Of a stretch of 64,000 nt of DNA, positions 52,179 through 59,963 are shown in pieces. The first letter of the stretch is position 1. Each line of letters starts with the position of its first letter. The stretch lies in contig NZ_JBANRJ010000001.1 in assembly GCF_037154075.1 (NCBI RefSeq), positions 676,001 through 740,000 on the forward strand. Direction: 5' to 3'. A program made the translations under genes and the position numbers. The DNA is from Sphingobium aromaticiconvertens. Its GTDB lineage: Bacteria > Pseudomonadota > Alphaproteobacteria > Sphingomonadales > Sphingomonadaceae. The notes beneath the pieces are model-generated. The model saw only the letters and a program-made list of their open reading frames with translations, did not search any database and was not told where the DNA came from.

Positions 52179-53534
52179 TCCGCCAATCAGCGTCAGCTGC
52201 ACGTCGTGCGCCAGCAAACGGTCGCGCGCCTGCGCCCAGGGGCGGTTGAGGAGGCAGAGGTCAGCGCGCGCGCCGACAGCGATGCGCCGCTCAACCATCA
52301 AATCCTGCGGGTCGGCGAGATAGAGCGCCAAGGCTTGTTCGGGCGTGGATGTTTCGTCTGGACCGATGATAGTGCCCGATGCGGTTTGGCGCACGACCGC
52401 CGCGCGCATCGCGGCCCAGGGATCGCAACTGCCGAAGGGCGCGTCGCTGCCCGCCGCCACGACCAGCCCCGCCCGGCGCAATGCGTCGAGACGGTAGAGA
52501 AAGGGGGGGTCGCGTGGCTCCACATCTTTCAGATACTGGTCGCCGCGCTCTGCAATGAAATGCGGCTGGGTGACGACCTGAACCTTGAGGCGCAGCATCT
52601 CCGCGATCAGGGGATCGGGCACAACCCCTGCATGTTCGATCCGGTCGCCTGCCAATGGTCCCGCCGCGTCAAGCGCCGCCAGCGCGAAGACAAGCTCCGT
52701 CTCAGTCGTGCAATGGATCGCGACGCCGCGTTGCTGCTCATGCGCGGCGCGCATGAAGTCCACGCTGTCGTCGAAGGCGGGCAGGGCGTTTTCGTGGAGA
52801 TGCAGTTTGGCGGGGCCAAGGGTCAGGGTCGGGCCGAAGGGCGCCTTGGCCAGACCCAGCGTTCCGGCGAGCATGACGCGTTGCGACAGAGCGCCCGATG
52901 CCTGTTCGCGGGCGAAATGGCGGGCCATGTCCACATCGTTCGCGGGGGACATGTCGGTCAGGCCAGTGATGCCCATTGCCGCCAGTTCCCGGCTGATCGC
53001 GGCAAAGGAAGGGGGCGTGCCACCCAGCGTCTCGCGCAGCCAGCGATCCTCGTCGAACAGGCGGCCGGTCCAGCGACCGTCCTGCTGCTCAAGGCCGGGG
53101 GGCGGGGGCGCGGCGGCCAGCAACAGGTCCAGTCCTGCGCTGTTGAAGAACCACATCCGGCCCGATCGATGCTGGATGCGGACAGGCCGGTGTGGCGCCA
53201 TAGTGTCGAGCATCTCCGCGTCGAGCATCCCCGCGACACTGTCATGATAGCCGATGCCGCGTAGCCAGCCTTCGCCGGGGCGGGTCAGTGCTTGCGCCAG
53301 TTCCGTGGCATCGTTGGCGCCGGGTGGTCCGCAGGCGACCGACGACCGCGCCACGGCGAGCGCGGCCAAGTGGATATGATGATCGTGCAGGCCGGGTAGC
53401 AATGCGCCGCCATGGGCGTCATGCACGACCTCGCCCGCCAGCGTCGACAGCGTTCCGATGGCGGTGATGACGTCTTTGGCAATCCGCACATCTGCCCGGC
53501 CATGGCCTCGGATTTCTGCGTCGCGGATCAGCAT
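52140..53534 (-). CDS. Amidohydrolase (amidohydrolase_3/YtcJ-type)
   Basis: This 464-residue metal-dependent hydrolase begins MLIRDAEIRGHGRADVRIA and has the His-x-His motif HDHHIHL, then the family pattern VRIQHRSGRMWFFNSAG, HENALPAF, DRIEHAG and AAGSDAPFGSC. YtcJ-type proteins act on exocyclic amide or cyclic substrates. The ATG at 53534 overlaps the CoA transferase stop by 7 bp. It is the last gene of the minus operon starting at 57788. Its presence in a CoA operon suggests it hydrolyses a cyclic amide, imide or ester intermediate. Confidence 0.9.
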   Translation of the reverse strand: MLIRDAEIRGHGRADVRIAKDVITAIGTLSTLAGEVVHDAHGGALLPGLHDHHIHLAALAVARSSVACGPPGANDATELAQALTRPGEGWLRGIGYHDSVAGMLDAEMLDTMAPHRPVRIQHRSGRMWFFNSAGLDLLLAAAPPPPGLEQQDGRWTGRLFDEDRWLRETLGGTPPSFAAISRELAAMGITGLTDMSPANDVDMARHFAREQASGALSQRVMLAGTLGLAKAPFGPTLTLGPAKLHLHENALPAFDDSVDFMRAAHEQQRGVAIHCTTETELVFALAALDAAGPLAGDRIEHAGVVPDPLIAEMLRLKVQVVTQPHFIAERGDQYLKDVEPRDPPFLYRLDALRRAGLVVAAGSDAPFGSCDPWAAMRAAVVRQTASGTIIGPDETSTPEQALALYLADPQDLMVERRIAVGARADLCLLNRPWAQARDRLLAHDVQLTLIGGSIVHDGVDQAPA

Positions 53535-54709
53535 GGCGCGTGCTGGGGGAACCAGAGGGCGTTGTCTGCGCCAAGTGATGCGACTGGCCCTGTGGGGCGC
53601 AGCGCGATGGCAGGAAAGAGGTGGCCCTGCGCCGCTTTCCAGTGCGTGAGAGTCGCGATCAGGGTCGCTTCGTCCTGCGCGCGCTCCTCGGCGAGCGCTT
53701 GCGCGACGACGCCGGACATGGACAGGATCAGGCGCGCGCCGACACCTTGGGCGCGTTTGTCGAGCGCCGCACGGGCGGCGACTATGCCGGTCAGTGGGTC
53801 CGCGCAGGCGTCTCCGCCAAAGCCGATGGCGCTGGTCGCGTCTCGCAACGCTGCGCTGAGGCCGCCTGCTACGCTGCAATCATCGCCGAACCCAATCCAT
53901 TCGGCCGCGTCACCCACCATGCCGTGCCCGGTGATCGTCACCCACACTAGCCCGGACGTCTCGCGCACCAGTTGATCGGCGTCGATGCCCAACTGCCGCA
54001 GCGCGCGGGGGCGCGCCGCCTCCAGCACGATGTCGGCGCGCCGGATCAGGGCGATCAGGGAGTCGCGATCGGTTGGCTCCCGCAGGTCCAGCGCAATGTT
54101 GGCCTTGCCTTGATTGAGACGAGCGAACAGTGCTGGATCGCCCTCTCGCATCCGGTCGGGCCGGTTGCGGCTTTCTACCTTGATGACCTGCGCGCCGGTG
54201 AGGCCAAGCAGATGCCCAGCGAGCGGCCCGGCCCAAAGGGCGGTGAGGTCGATCACCAGCGGCGCTCGGTCGGTCACTGGTGCCGCGCCGCCTTTCGCCA
54301 TGATCGTCAGCGCGGGATTGCTCGGAGCTTCGTCCAGCGCGGCGATGGCAAGGCCCAGCATCCGGCCACGCGCCACAAGGTCGCAGGCATGGGCGCGGGC
54401 CATGCGCTCCGCAATCACGGCATCGCCGCTGTCATCGGCCGTGGCATCGCCGAACAGCGCCGGGAGCAGGGCGCGATCATCCGCACGGGCGAGGGTGAGC
54501 GCAACCGGCGTGTCGAGCGTGTCATAGAGACGGCACCCGCCGCCTGCCGAACGGCGACCGGGAACGGCAAAGCCATTGGCAACCGCTCTTTCGCCCAGCA
54601 ACGTGCCACCGCGCAGCGCGGCGATGGCGTCGGATCCCGTCCTCATCGCCATCGCCTCCAACTGGGCGTCGGCCCAGCGAGAGAGGGGGATGGCGGGGGG
54701 TGCGGTCAT
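53528..54709 (-). CDS. Class III CoA transferase homologue with apparently permuted domain order
   Basis: This 393-residue protein belongs to the CaiB/BaiF family but its segments are in unusual order. The canonical N-terminal Rossmann start (PLVIDLTALWAGPLAGHLLG...VIKVES) appears at about 150-180. A segment resembling the usual C-terminal part (GGCRLYDTLDTPVALTLARAD...LVARGRMLGLAIA) comes before it (about 58-125). The putative catalytic Asp is in CADPLTGI, near residue 305. This looks like a circular permutation. It starts 1 bp before the end of the ligase gene. CoA transfer is the likely activity, but a racemase is possible. Confidence 0.82.
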   Translation of the reverse strand: MTAPPAIPLSRWADAQLEAMAMRTGSDAIAALRGGTLLGERAVANGFAVPGRRSAGGGCRLYDTLDTPVALTLARADDRALLPALFGDATADDSGDAVIAERMARAHACDLVARGRMLGLAIAALDEAPSNPALTIMAKGGAAPVTDRAPLVIDLTALWAGPLAGHLLGLTGAQVIKVESRNRPDRMREGDPALFARLNQGKANIALDLREPTDRDSLIALIRRADIVLEAARPRALRQLGIDADQLVRETSGLVWVTITGHGMVGDAAEWIGFGDDCSVAGGLSAALRDATSAIGFGGDACADPLTGIVAARAALDKRAQGVGARLILSMSGVVAQALAEERAQDEATLIATLTHWKAAQGHLFPAIALRPTGPVASLGADNALWFPQHAPC

Positions 54710-54710
54710 A

Positions 54711-56225
54711 TCAACCTGCGAATAGGGCTTTTATCTCACGGCGCAACAGCTTGCCCATTTCATTATAGGGCAGGGTATCGGCGAACAATATGCGTTCGGG
54801 CACGCGGGACGATCGCAATCGGTCGCGCACGACCGTCTTCAGTTCATCTTCTGCGGGCCGGTCATGGCCGTCGCGAACCACGACGATCAGGCCGACCGCC
54901 TCGCCCCATTCCAGTGACGGCATTGCTATTGCTGCGGCGTCAGCGATCGCGGGATGCGTCAGGACGACATCCTCAATCTCGCCCGGCGAGATATTCTCGC
55001 CCCCGCGCACGATGACATCGTCCGCCCGGCCCGACAGGAAGAGATAGCCCTCCGCGTCGATATAGCCCGCGTCGCGGGTAGGGAACCAGCCATCGGCGTC
55101 GAGTGCGCTGCGTTCCTTATATTCGCCAGACACCTGATCGCCCCGGACATAGATTTCGCCCGCCTCGCCGGTTGGCACGATTTTGCCATTCTCGTCGCGT
55201 ATCTCGATCTCGACCGTTGGCAGCGGACGGCCGACCGACGCCAGCCGCGCCCGTACTGCCGGATCGTCGGACGCGTGGGCCGCGCGATGCTCGTCCGGTC
55301 CCAGCAGGGCGACGGTCGAACTGGTTTCCGTCAAGCCATAGGCGTTGGTGAAACCGGTGGTCGGGAACAGGTCGAGCGCCTGGAAGATCAGTTCCAGCGG
55401 CATCTTGCCACCGCCATAGGCGATCGCCCGGAGTGAGCTGAGGTCGGGCTGATGTCCCCCCCCTTCGACAATCTTGTTCATGGCGTTGATAATGCGCGTC
55501 AGCATGGTGGGCACGACGAAGGCGTTGCTGGCGCGTTCGGCCGCAACCAGATCGAGCCATGCCTTCGGATCGAAGGCGGGCAGCATCAGGATGCGGCGCT
55601 GGGCATAGATGGAACTGAGCAACGCGGCGATGCCCGCGATATGATAGGGCGGTACGCTGACCAGCGCGGCATCTTCTTCCGGCGCCGACGCGAACTCGAC
55701 CGTGCCCAATATGTAGGAGACAAGATTGGCGTGTCGCAGGATCGCGGCCTTGGGTGCGGCGGTCGTACCGCTGGTGAACAACTGGATGGCGATGTCGTCG
55801 TCGCCATCGGCGCCTTCGGTCGGGGCGTCGTTGGCGCGATCCAGTGCTGACGTCACGAAATCGGATCGGGACAGGACGTGATTATCCGGTGACGGGCACA
55901 GCCGTTGCACCCGCGCGACATCGCCGACGATCAGCGCTGGGGTGATGCGGCCCAGCAGGGCGGCAAGGTCGGCATCGGCCAGCCGGTAGTTGAGCGGCAC
56001 ATAGGGCACGCCCGCCAGCGCCGCGCCGAACAGCGCCATCGCCGCCGCCTCGCTGCTTTCGTCCAGCAGAGCGACATGCGCGCAGCCCGTTTCGCGGATG
56101 AGCGCGGCAGCACCACGCGCACCGGCGAGCAACTGGGCATAGCTCCACCGCTTGCCGTCGCAGACAAGGGCCGTGCGATCGGCGGCGGCATCGGCCGCCA
56201 TTTCCAGAAACAGGGCAATGTTCAT
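54711..56225 (-). CDS. AMP-forming acyl-CoA ligase
   Basis: This 504-residue ANL enzyme has the loop TSGTTAAPK (151-159), YGLTETSS, FPTRDAGYIDAEG and GRADDVIVRGGENISP. A C-terminal GKLLRREIK has the catalytic Lys. It activates an acid to its CoA thioester. It follows the small unknown protein by 9 bp and is 1 bp before the permuted CoA transferase, so all are in one operon. It is distinct from the ligases at 14313 and 32881. Confidence 0.93.
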   Translation of the reverse strand: MNIALFLEMAADAAADRTALVCDGKRWSYAQLLAGARGAAALIRETGCAHVALLDESSEAAAMALFGAALAGVPYVPLNYRLADADLAALLGRITPALIVGDVARVQRLCPSPDNHVLSRSDFVTSALDRANDAPTEGADGDDDIAIQLFTSGTTAAPKAAILRHANLVSYILGTVEFASAPEEDAALVSVPPYHIAGIAALLSSIYAQRRILMLPAFDPKAWLDLVAAERASNAFVVPTMLTRIINAMNKIVEGGGHQPDLSSLRAIAYGGGKMPLELIFQALDLFPTTGFTNAYGLTETSSTVALLGPDEHRAAHASDDPAVRARLASVGRPLPTVEIEIRDENGKIVPTGEAGEIYVRGDQVSGEYKERSALDADGWFPTRDAGYIDAEGYLFLSGRADDVIVRGGENISPGEIEDVVLTHPAIADAAAIAMPSLEWGEAVGLIVVVRDGHDRPAEDELKTVVRDRLRSSRVPERILFADTLPYNEMGKLLRREIKALFAG

Positions 56226-56234
56226 CGGATGGGA

Positions 56235-56546
56235 TCAGTCGGAGGCGGGCAGGGGTTTGGCGTCCTTGGTGCTCAGTGCGACACCATCGACCGACAGCGA
56301 GCCTTTGCCCGGCTTGACGCACAGCAGTTCGAACGTACCCGCCGCATCGACGTAGCGCTTGCCCATCAACGTACCATTGGCATGGGCTTCGCTCGGCGTT
56401 CCCGGCGTCTCCGGCTTGGCCTCTCCCATCGGCGCGCCGCCGCATTCGATGCCGCCTTCACCTGCGCGGATCACCATCACTTCGGTGTCGCACACCGCGC
56501 TCTTCAATTTCGTACCGGGCTTCATGTCATAATTCCTTTTGGCCAT
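56235..56546 (-). CDS. Hypothetical protein, 103 aa, in CoA-ligase operon
   Basis: This is a small soluble protein whose function I do not know. It starts MAKRNYDMKPGTKLKSAVCDTEVMVI; Met8 (ATG 56525) is a possible alternative start. Its core looks like a beta-rich fold with Cys19 (VCDTEVM), Cys35 (ECGGAPM) and a third Cys in LLCVKPG, a spacing that could bind a metal or cluster. I recall similar small proteins next to acyl-CoA ligases in other bacteria, but I cannot confirm it. It lies between a CoA transferase and a ligase, with 15-bp and 9-bp gaps, so it may be a partner of one of them. Confidence 0.75.
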   Translation of the reverse strand: MAKRNYDMKPGTKLKSAVCDTEVMVIRAGEGGIECGGAPMGEAKPETPGTPSEAHANGTLMGKRYVDAAGTFELLCVKPGKGSLSVDGVALSTKDAKPLPASD

Positions 56547-56561
56547 CAGGCCTTTGGACGG

Positions 56562-57788
56562 TCAGGCGATCGCGCCACTGGATTTTAACGATTCGATCCG
56601 GTCCCACTCAAGGCCCAGTTCCATCAGCACGATCTCGGTATGTTCGGATGCTTGCGGCGACCGGCTCGTCTCCACCGCCTTGCCGTCAAACTGGACCGGC
56701 CCACGCACCAGCCGCAGCGGATCGCCGCCATCGGCGCCCTCAACCTCGATGATCATATCATTGGCCAGCGCCTGTTCGTCGGTCAGCAGATCCTGGAAGC
56801 TCTGGATCGGCGCCCACTGGCCCTTCATGCTTTTCAGATGCTCGCGCCAATAGGCGAAGGGCTTCTGGGCGAAGGCCTTGACCAATATGTCGCTGGCCGC
56901 GCCCGCATTCTCGATCAGGGCGTGGACATCCTTGAAGCGCGGGTCGTCCCCGGCCTCGGGCACGCCCATATGTTCGAACGTGTCGCGGATCAGGCCCGTG
57001 GGGCTGACCATGCACAGGTTGATGGTGCCGCCGTCCGAGGTGTGGAAATTGCCCATGAACGGATTGCGCAACGATCCGCCAGACGTGGGCATGCCGTTGC
57101 GGGTGAGGATGCCGGTTTCCATGACCTGAGAGATCAGGGCGCCCGAGGACCACCAGGCCGCGCTGAGCAACGACACGTCCATCTCGACGCCTTCGCCCGT
57201 TTTCTCGCGGTGGAGCAGCGCCCCGGCTATGCCGCCGGCGATGAACATGCCGCCGATCGAGTCGCCAAAGGCGGGAATGCCCTGGGTCAATGGACCGGGC
57301 AGGGGTTCGGGCGTCATGGCGTGGGCGATGCCGCTGCGCGACCAGAAGCAGGTGCCGTCGAACCCGCCGACCTCGCGCTCTGGCCCCTTGTTGCCCAGCG
57401 CGCTGCCGCGGGCATAGATGATGTTCGGGTTGGCCGCGCGAATATGCTCGACATCGAATTTGTTCTTCTGCCGGACCTGGGGCAAATAGTTGGTCAGGAA
57501 CACGTCGGCGGTCTTGGCCAGTTCGTACAGGACTTCCTGTCCCTCGGGTGTGGAGACGTCGATGCCGACGCTGCGCTTGCCCCGGTTGGGATGTTCGAAC
57601 AGCGTGTGGCGCAGTGGGTCCAGCGTGACGCCGCCCATGTTGAGAAAACCGCGTTGCGTGTCGCCGCGCACGGGATGCTCGATCTTGATGACGTCCGCGC
57701 CCCAGTCGGCAAGAATGCCGCCCGCAGCGGGGACGAAGGTGAACTGCGCCACTTCCAGTACGCGCACACCTTGCATGACCTGGGTCAT
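56562..57788 (-). CDS. Class III (CaiB/BaiF) CoA transferase
   Basis: This 408-residue CoA transferase has normal domain order: VRVLEVAQFTFVPAAGGILADWGADVIKIE (8-37, read in parts), NRGKRSVGIDV, and the catalytic Asp176 in FGDSIGG. The start may be ATG 57788 (MTQVMQG, with AGGGG about 11 bases upstream) or ATG 57827. It heads a five-gene minus operon (CoA transferase, unknown protein, ligase, permuted CoA transferase, amidohydrolase) and is divergent from the SDR at 58046. Confidence 0.92.
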   Translation of the reverse strand: MTQVMQGVRVLEVAQFTFVPAAGGILADWGADVIKIEHPVRGDTQRGFLNMGGVTLDPLRHTLFEHPNRGKRSVGIDVSTPEGQEVLYELAKTADVFLTNYLPQVRQKNKFDVEHIRAANPNIIYARGSALGNKGPEREVGGFDGTCFWSRSGIAHAMTPEPLPGPLTQGIPAFGDSIGGMFIAGGIAGALLHREKTGEGVEMDVSLLSAAWWSSGALISQVMETGILTRNGMPTSGGSLRNPFMGNFHTSDGGTINLCMVSPTGLIRDTFEHMGVPEAGDDPRFKDVHALIENAGAASDILVKAFAQKPFAYWREHLKSMKGQWAPIQSFQDLLTDEQALANDMIIEVEGADGGDPLRLVRGPVQFDGKAVETSRSPQASEHTEIVLMELGLEWDRIESLKSSGAIA

Positions 57789-57822
57789 AAAATCGAAATC
57801 CCCTAAGCTCGCCGCATTGCTC

Positions 57823-57847
57823 GGCATGATGGGCCGGCATGATGGGC
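57823..57847. repeat. Tandem 12-bp direct repeat upstream of CoA transferase
   Basis: GGCATGATGGGC occurs twice, at 57823-57834 and 57836-57847, giving a 13-bp period. It lies in the 257-bp divergent gap between the CoA transferase (57788) and SDR (58046) genes. It could be a regulator site, or simply a local duplication near the possible upstream start at 57827. Confidence 0.4.
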
Positions 57848-58045
57848 GCGACCTGTTGGGGTAAAGCGTAAAAGCTATGGAAAACGCCGCAAGCCCCCAA
57901 CGCGTTCCTGGCCTTGGCTATCGCTAGCACGATGCTCCTGAGCGCCCTAACGCCGTGGCGATATCGGGGGTAAAGGGACATGCGCATCTTGAGATAGGCG
58001 GCGTCTGTACCGATAGCCGAAACCATATATTCCAGGAGACATGCT

Positions 58046-58837
58046 GTGAAAATCGACTCTTCGCTCTCCGCCGTGGTTACAGGTGGCGCATCGGGACTGG
58101 GGTTGGCGACCGTCAGGACGCTGCGCGAGGCGGGCGTGAAGGTCGCCATATTCGATTTGAACGAAGAGGCCGGCGAGGCCATCGCCGCCGAAATCGGCGC
58201 GATCTTCTGCAAGGTGGACATATTGTCGGAAGAGAGCGCCCTTGCCGGGTTCGAGAAGGCGCGCGCCGCCAACGGGCAGGAGCGTATCCTGGTCCACTGC
58301 GCAGTCGTGTCGAAGGGCGGCAAGACGGTGTCGAAGAATAAGGAGACGGGCGGCTTCAGGCGGATGTCGACCGAGGACTATGCTTTCTCGGCACTGGGCG
58401 TGCTGGTCGCCAGCTATCGCATGGCTTCCATCTCGGCGATGGGCATGGCAAGTCTGAACCCGCTGGAGGATGGCGAGCGGGGGACGGTCGTGCTCACCTC
58501 CAGTTGTGCAGCGCAGGATGGACAGGTGGGACAGGTGGCCTATGGCTCGCTCAAGGCGGGCGTGAATGGCATGGTGCTGCCAATGGCGCGCGACCTGATG
58601 GACCTGGGCATCCGGGTAAATTCGGTCATGCCCGGCATATTCGCGACGCCGCCCATGCTGCGCTTCAAGGAGATGAACCCGGCCATGTGGGACGCGCTTA
58701 ACGAATCGGTGCCTTTCCCCAAACGTCTTGGAAAGCCCGAGGAATTTGCGAGTCTGGTGATGGAGTTGGTGCGCAACAGCTATCTGAACGGGCAGATGTT
58801 TCGTGTCGATGGCGCGATCCGCATGCCACCGCGTTGA
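58046..58837 (+). CDS. SDR, HSD10-like paralogue of the 1023 gene
   Basis: This 263-residue SDR closely resembles the gene at 1023 (for example TGGASGLG, VAIFDLNEE and the ending DGAIRMPPR). It has the Ser (TSSCAA) and YGSLK catalytic residues. One family motif is altered: the usual NNAG/NCAG reads HCAVV here, and there is an insert around 95-130. The GTG at 58046 follows CAGGAGACATGCT. It is divergent from the CoA-ligase operon. It probably oxidises a 3-hydroxyacyl-CoA with a different structure from the first copy's substrate. Confidence 0.9.
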   Translation: MKIDSSLSAVVTGGASGLGLATVRTLREAGVKVAIFDLNEEAGEAIAAEIGAIFCKVDILSEESALAGFEKARAANGQERILVHCAVVSKGGKTVSKNKETGGFRRMSTEDYAFSALGVLVASYRMASISAMGMASLNPLEDGERGTVVLTSSCAAQDGQVGQVAYGSLKAGVNGMVLPMARDLMDLGIRVNSVMPGIFATPPMLRFKEMNPAMWDALNESVPFPKRLGKPEEFASLVMELVRNSYLNGQMFRVDGAIRMPPR

Positions 58838-58948
58838 CGCAAGCTCCGATTTCTAAAAGAGAAAATAGGCCTCTGTCGAAGTGGCGCGCGCAGCCCGTTT
58901 GCTCACAGTTTCGTGGCGGGCAATCCGTTCGCGCCTGCAAAAACTAAT

Positions 58949-58996
58949 ACTAAGCTAGCTTGACATTAAGGGATGAAATAACTAAGCTACGTTAGT
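58949..58996. repeat. Repeated ACTAAGCTA motifs with inverted arms
   Basis: ACTAAGCTA occurs at 58949-58957 and 58981-58989, exactly 32 bp (about three helical turns) apart. The first is part of the palindrome AAGCTAGCTT (58952-58961), and the second is the left arm of ACTAA-N6-TTAGT (58981-58996). TTGACA at 58960-58965 could be a -35 element. The block lies 49-96 bp upstream of the small secreted protein gene. Confidence 0.5.
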
Positions 58997-59044
58997 GTTT
59001 TAGAGAGTGCGCGTATCAACCCTTCATTGTCCAAGAGGCCTAAG

Positions 59045-59341
59045 ATGAACTTTTTTGCCCCGATCCTGCTTGCTGCTGCCGCTCTTGCGCCGCAGGCTGC
59101 TGCCGCCAATGACGCTGTCCAGCTGACGGCGGCCACCGCAAACGCCAATGATTTCAAGGGCAAGATGCTCTTTGGTCCCAAGGGCGAACGTCTGGCTGCC
59201 GTGTACAAGGCTGGCGCCGATGGCTCGGCCCAGATCATCCTCAACGGCAAGATGGTGGTTGTGCCTGCCTCGTCGCTCGTTGCTGCGGACGGCAAGCTGA
59301 GCACCAGCCTCAGCAAGCGCGATCTGACCACTGCTCACTAA
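59045..59341 (+). CDS. Small secreted protein, function unknown
   Basis: This is a 98-residue protein with a signal peptide (about MNFFAPILLAAAALAPQAAAA) and a short mature part (about 77 residues) with a repeated hydrophobic/charged pattern (GKMLFGPKGERLAAVYKAG and GKMVVVPASSLVAADGKL). The pattern resembles a PRC-barrel-like strand arrangement, but I cannot assign a family. AAGAGG lies upstream of the ATG. A terminator follows. It is expected to be periplasmic or outer-membrane attached. The upstream repeats suggest regulated expression. Confidence 0.8.
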   Translation: MNFFAPILLAAAALAPQAAAANDAVQLTAATANANDFKGKMLFGPKGERLAAVYKAGADGSAQIILNGKMVVVPASSLVAADGKLSTSLSKRDLTTAH

Positions 59342-59377
59342 GACGGACGGCGGGTCGCCCCGCCACCGATGAGGATA

Positions 59378-59408
59378 AAAAGGGGCTGCCTTCCGGGTGG
59401 CCCCTTTT
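59378..59408 (+). terminator. Rho-independent terminator
   Basis: AAAAGGGGC (59378-59386) pairs with GCCCCTTTT (59400-59408) and carries its own U-run. It ends the small secreted protein gene, just before the convergent MarR gene. Confidence 0.8.
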
Positions 59409-59431
59409 GCCGTTCGATGTCGGCGGTTTGC

Positions 59432-59896
59432 TTAGGGCTTGCTGATATTATCGGAAATCATGTCCAGCAGGACGTTGAGCCGGGCCATGTCTTCGATCTC
59501 AAAACCGGCAAAGGCGACCTCTTCATTCGCGCGCGCGATGGCGGAAAGCTTTGAGGTGATGCTCTGACCCGCATCCGTCAGGAAGACGGCGTGGGCGCGT
59601 CGGTCATCATCGCGGGGGCGTCGTTCGACCAGTCCGTCGGCGCACAGGCGGTCGATCAGGCGACCGGCCGAAACCTCTGTGATTTCCAGCATATCGGCGA
59701 CCATCCGCTGCGTCGCGCCCGGATAGCGTGCAACCGCTGCGATGACCGTCCATTGCGACCGGGTCACGCCCAGCCGAACCACGCTCTGGTCGAAATGCGA
59801 TCGAAGCTGGCGGGCGATGATCGCCAGCTTCATGGATGCATTACGCATCAGGTCGACGGGTTCCTTGACCGAAATATCGCTGCCCGCATTACCCAT
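59432..59896 (-). CDS. MarR family transcriptional regulator
   Basis: This roughly 154-residue MarR-type dimeric repressor has a winged helix (about 50-115: LGVTRSQWTVIAAVARYPGATQRMVADMLEITEVSAGRLIDRLCADGLVERRPRDDDRR in parts) with the conserved DDDRR wing. The start ATG at 59896 has only a weak ribosome site; the frame is open to 60037. It converges on the small secreted gene and lies 67 bp downstream of the thiolase gene. The ACTAAGCTA repeats upstream of the secreted gene are possible MarR-type sites, but that link is unproven. Confidence 0.87.
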   Translation of the reverse strand: MGNAGSDISVKEPVDLMRNASMKLAIIARQLRSHFDQSVVRLGVTRSQWTVIAAVARYPGATQRMVADMLEITEVSAGRLIDRLCADGLVERRPRDDDRRAHAVFLTDAGQSITSKLSAIARANEEVAFAGFEIEDMARLNVLLDMISDNISKP

Positions 59897-59963
59897 CACG
59901 CCGCCATCATAGCGACGCCGCCGTGAAACGAAAGCGGCATCGTCCTGCGGACAGGTGAACGGG

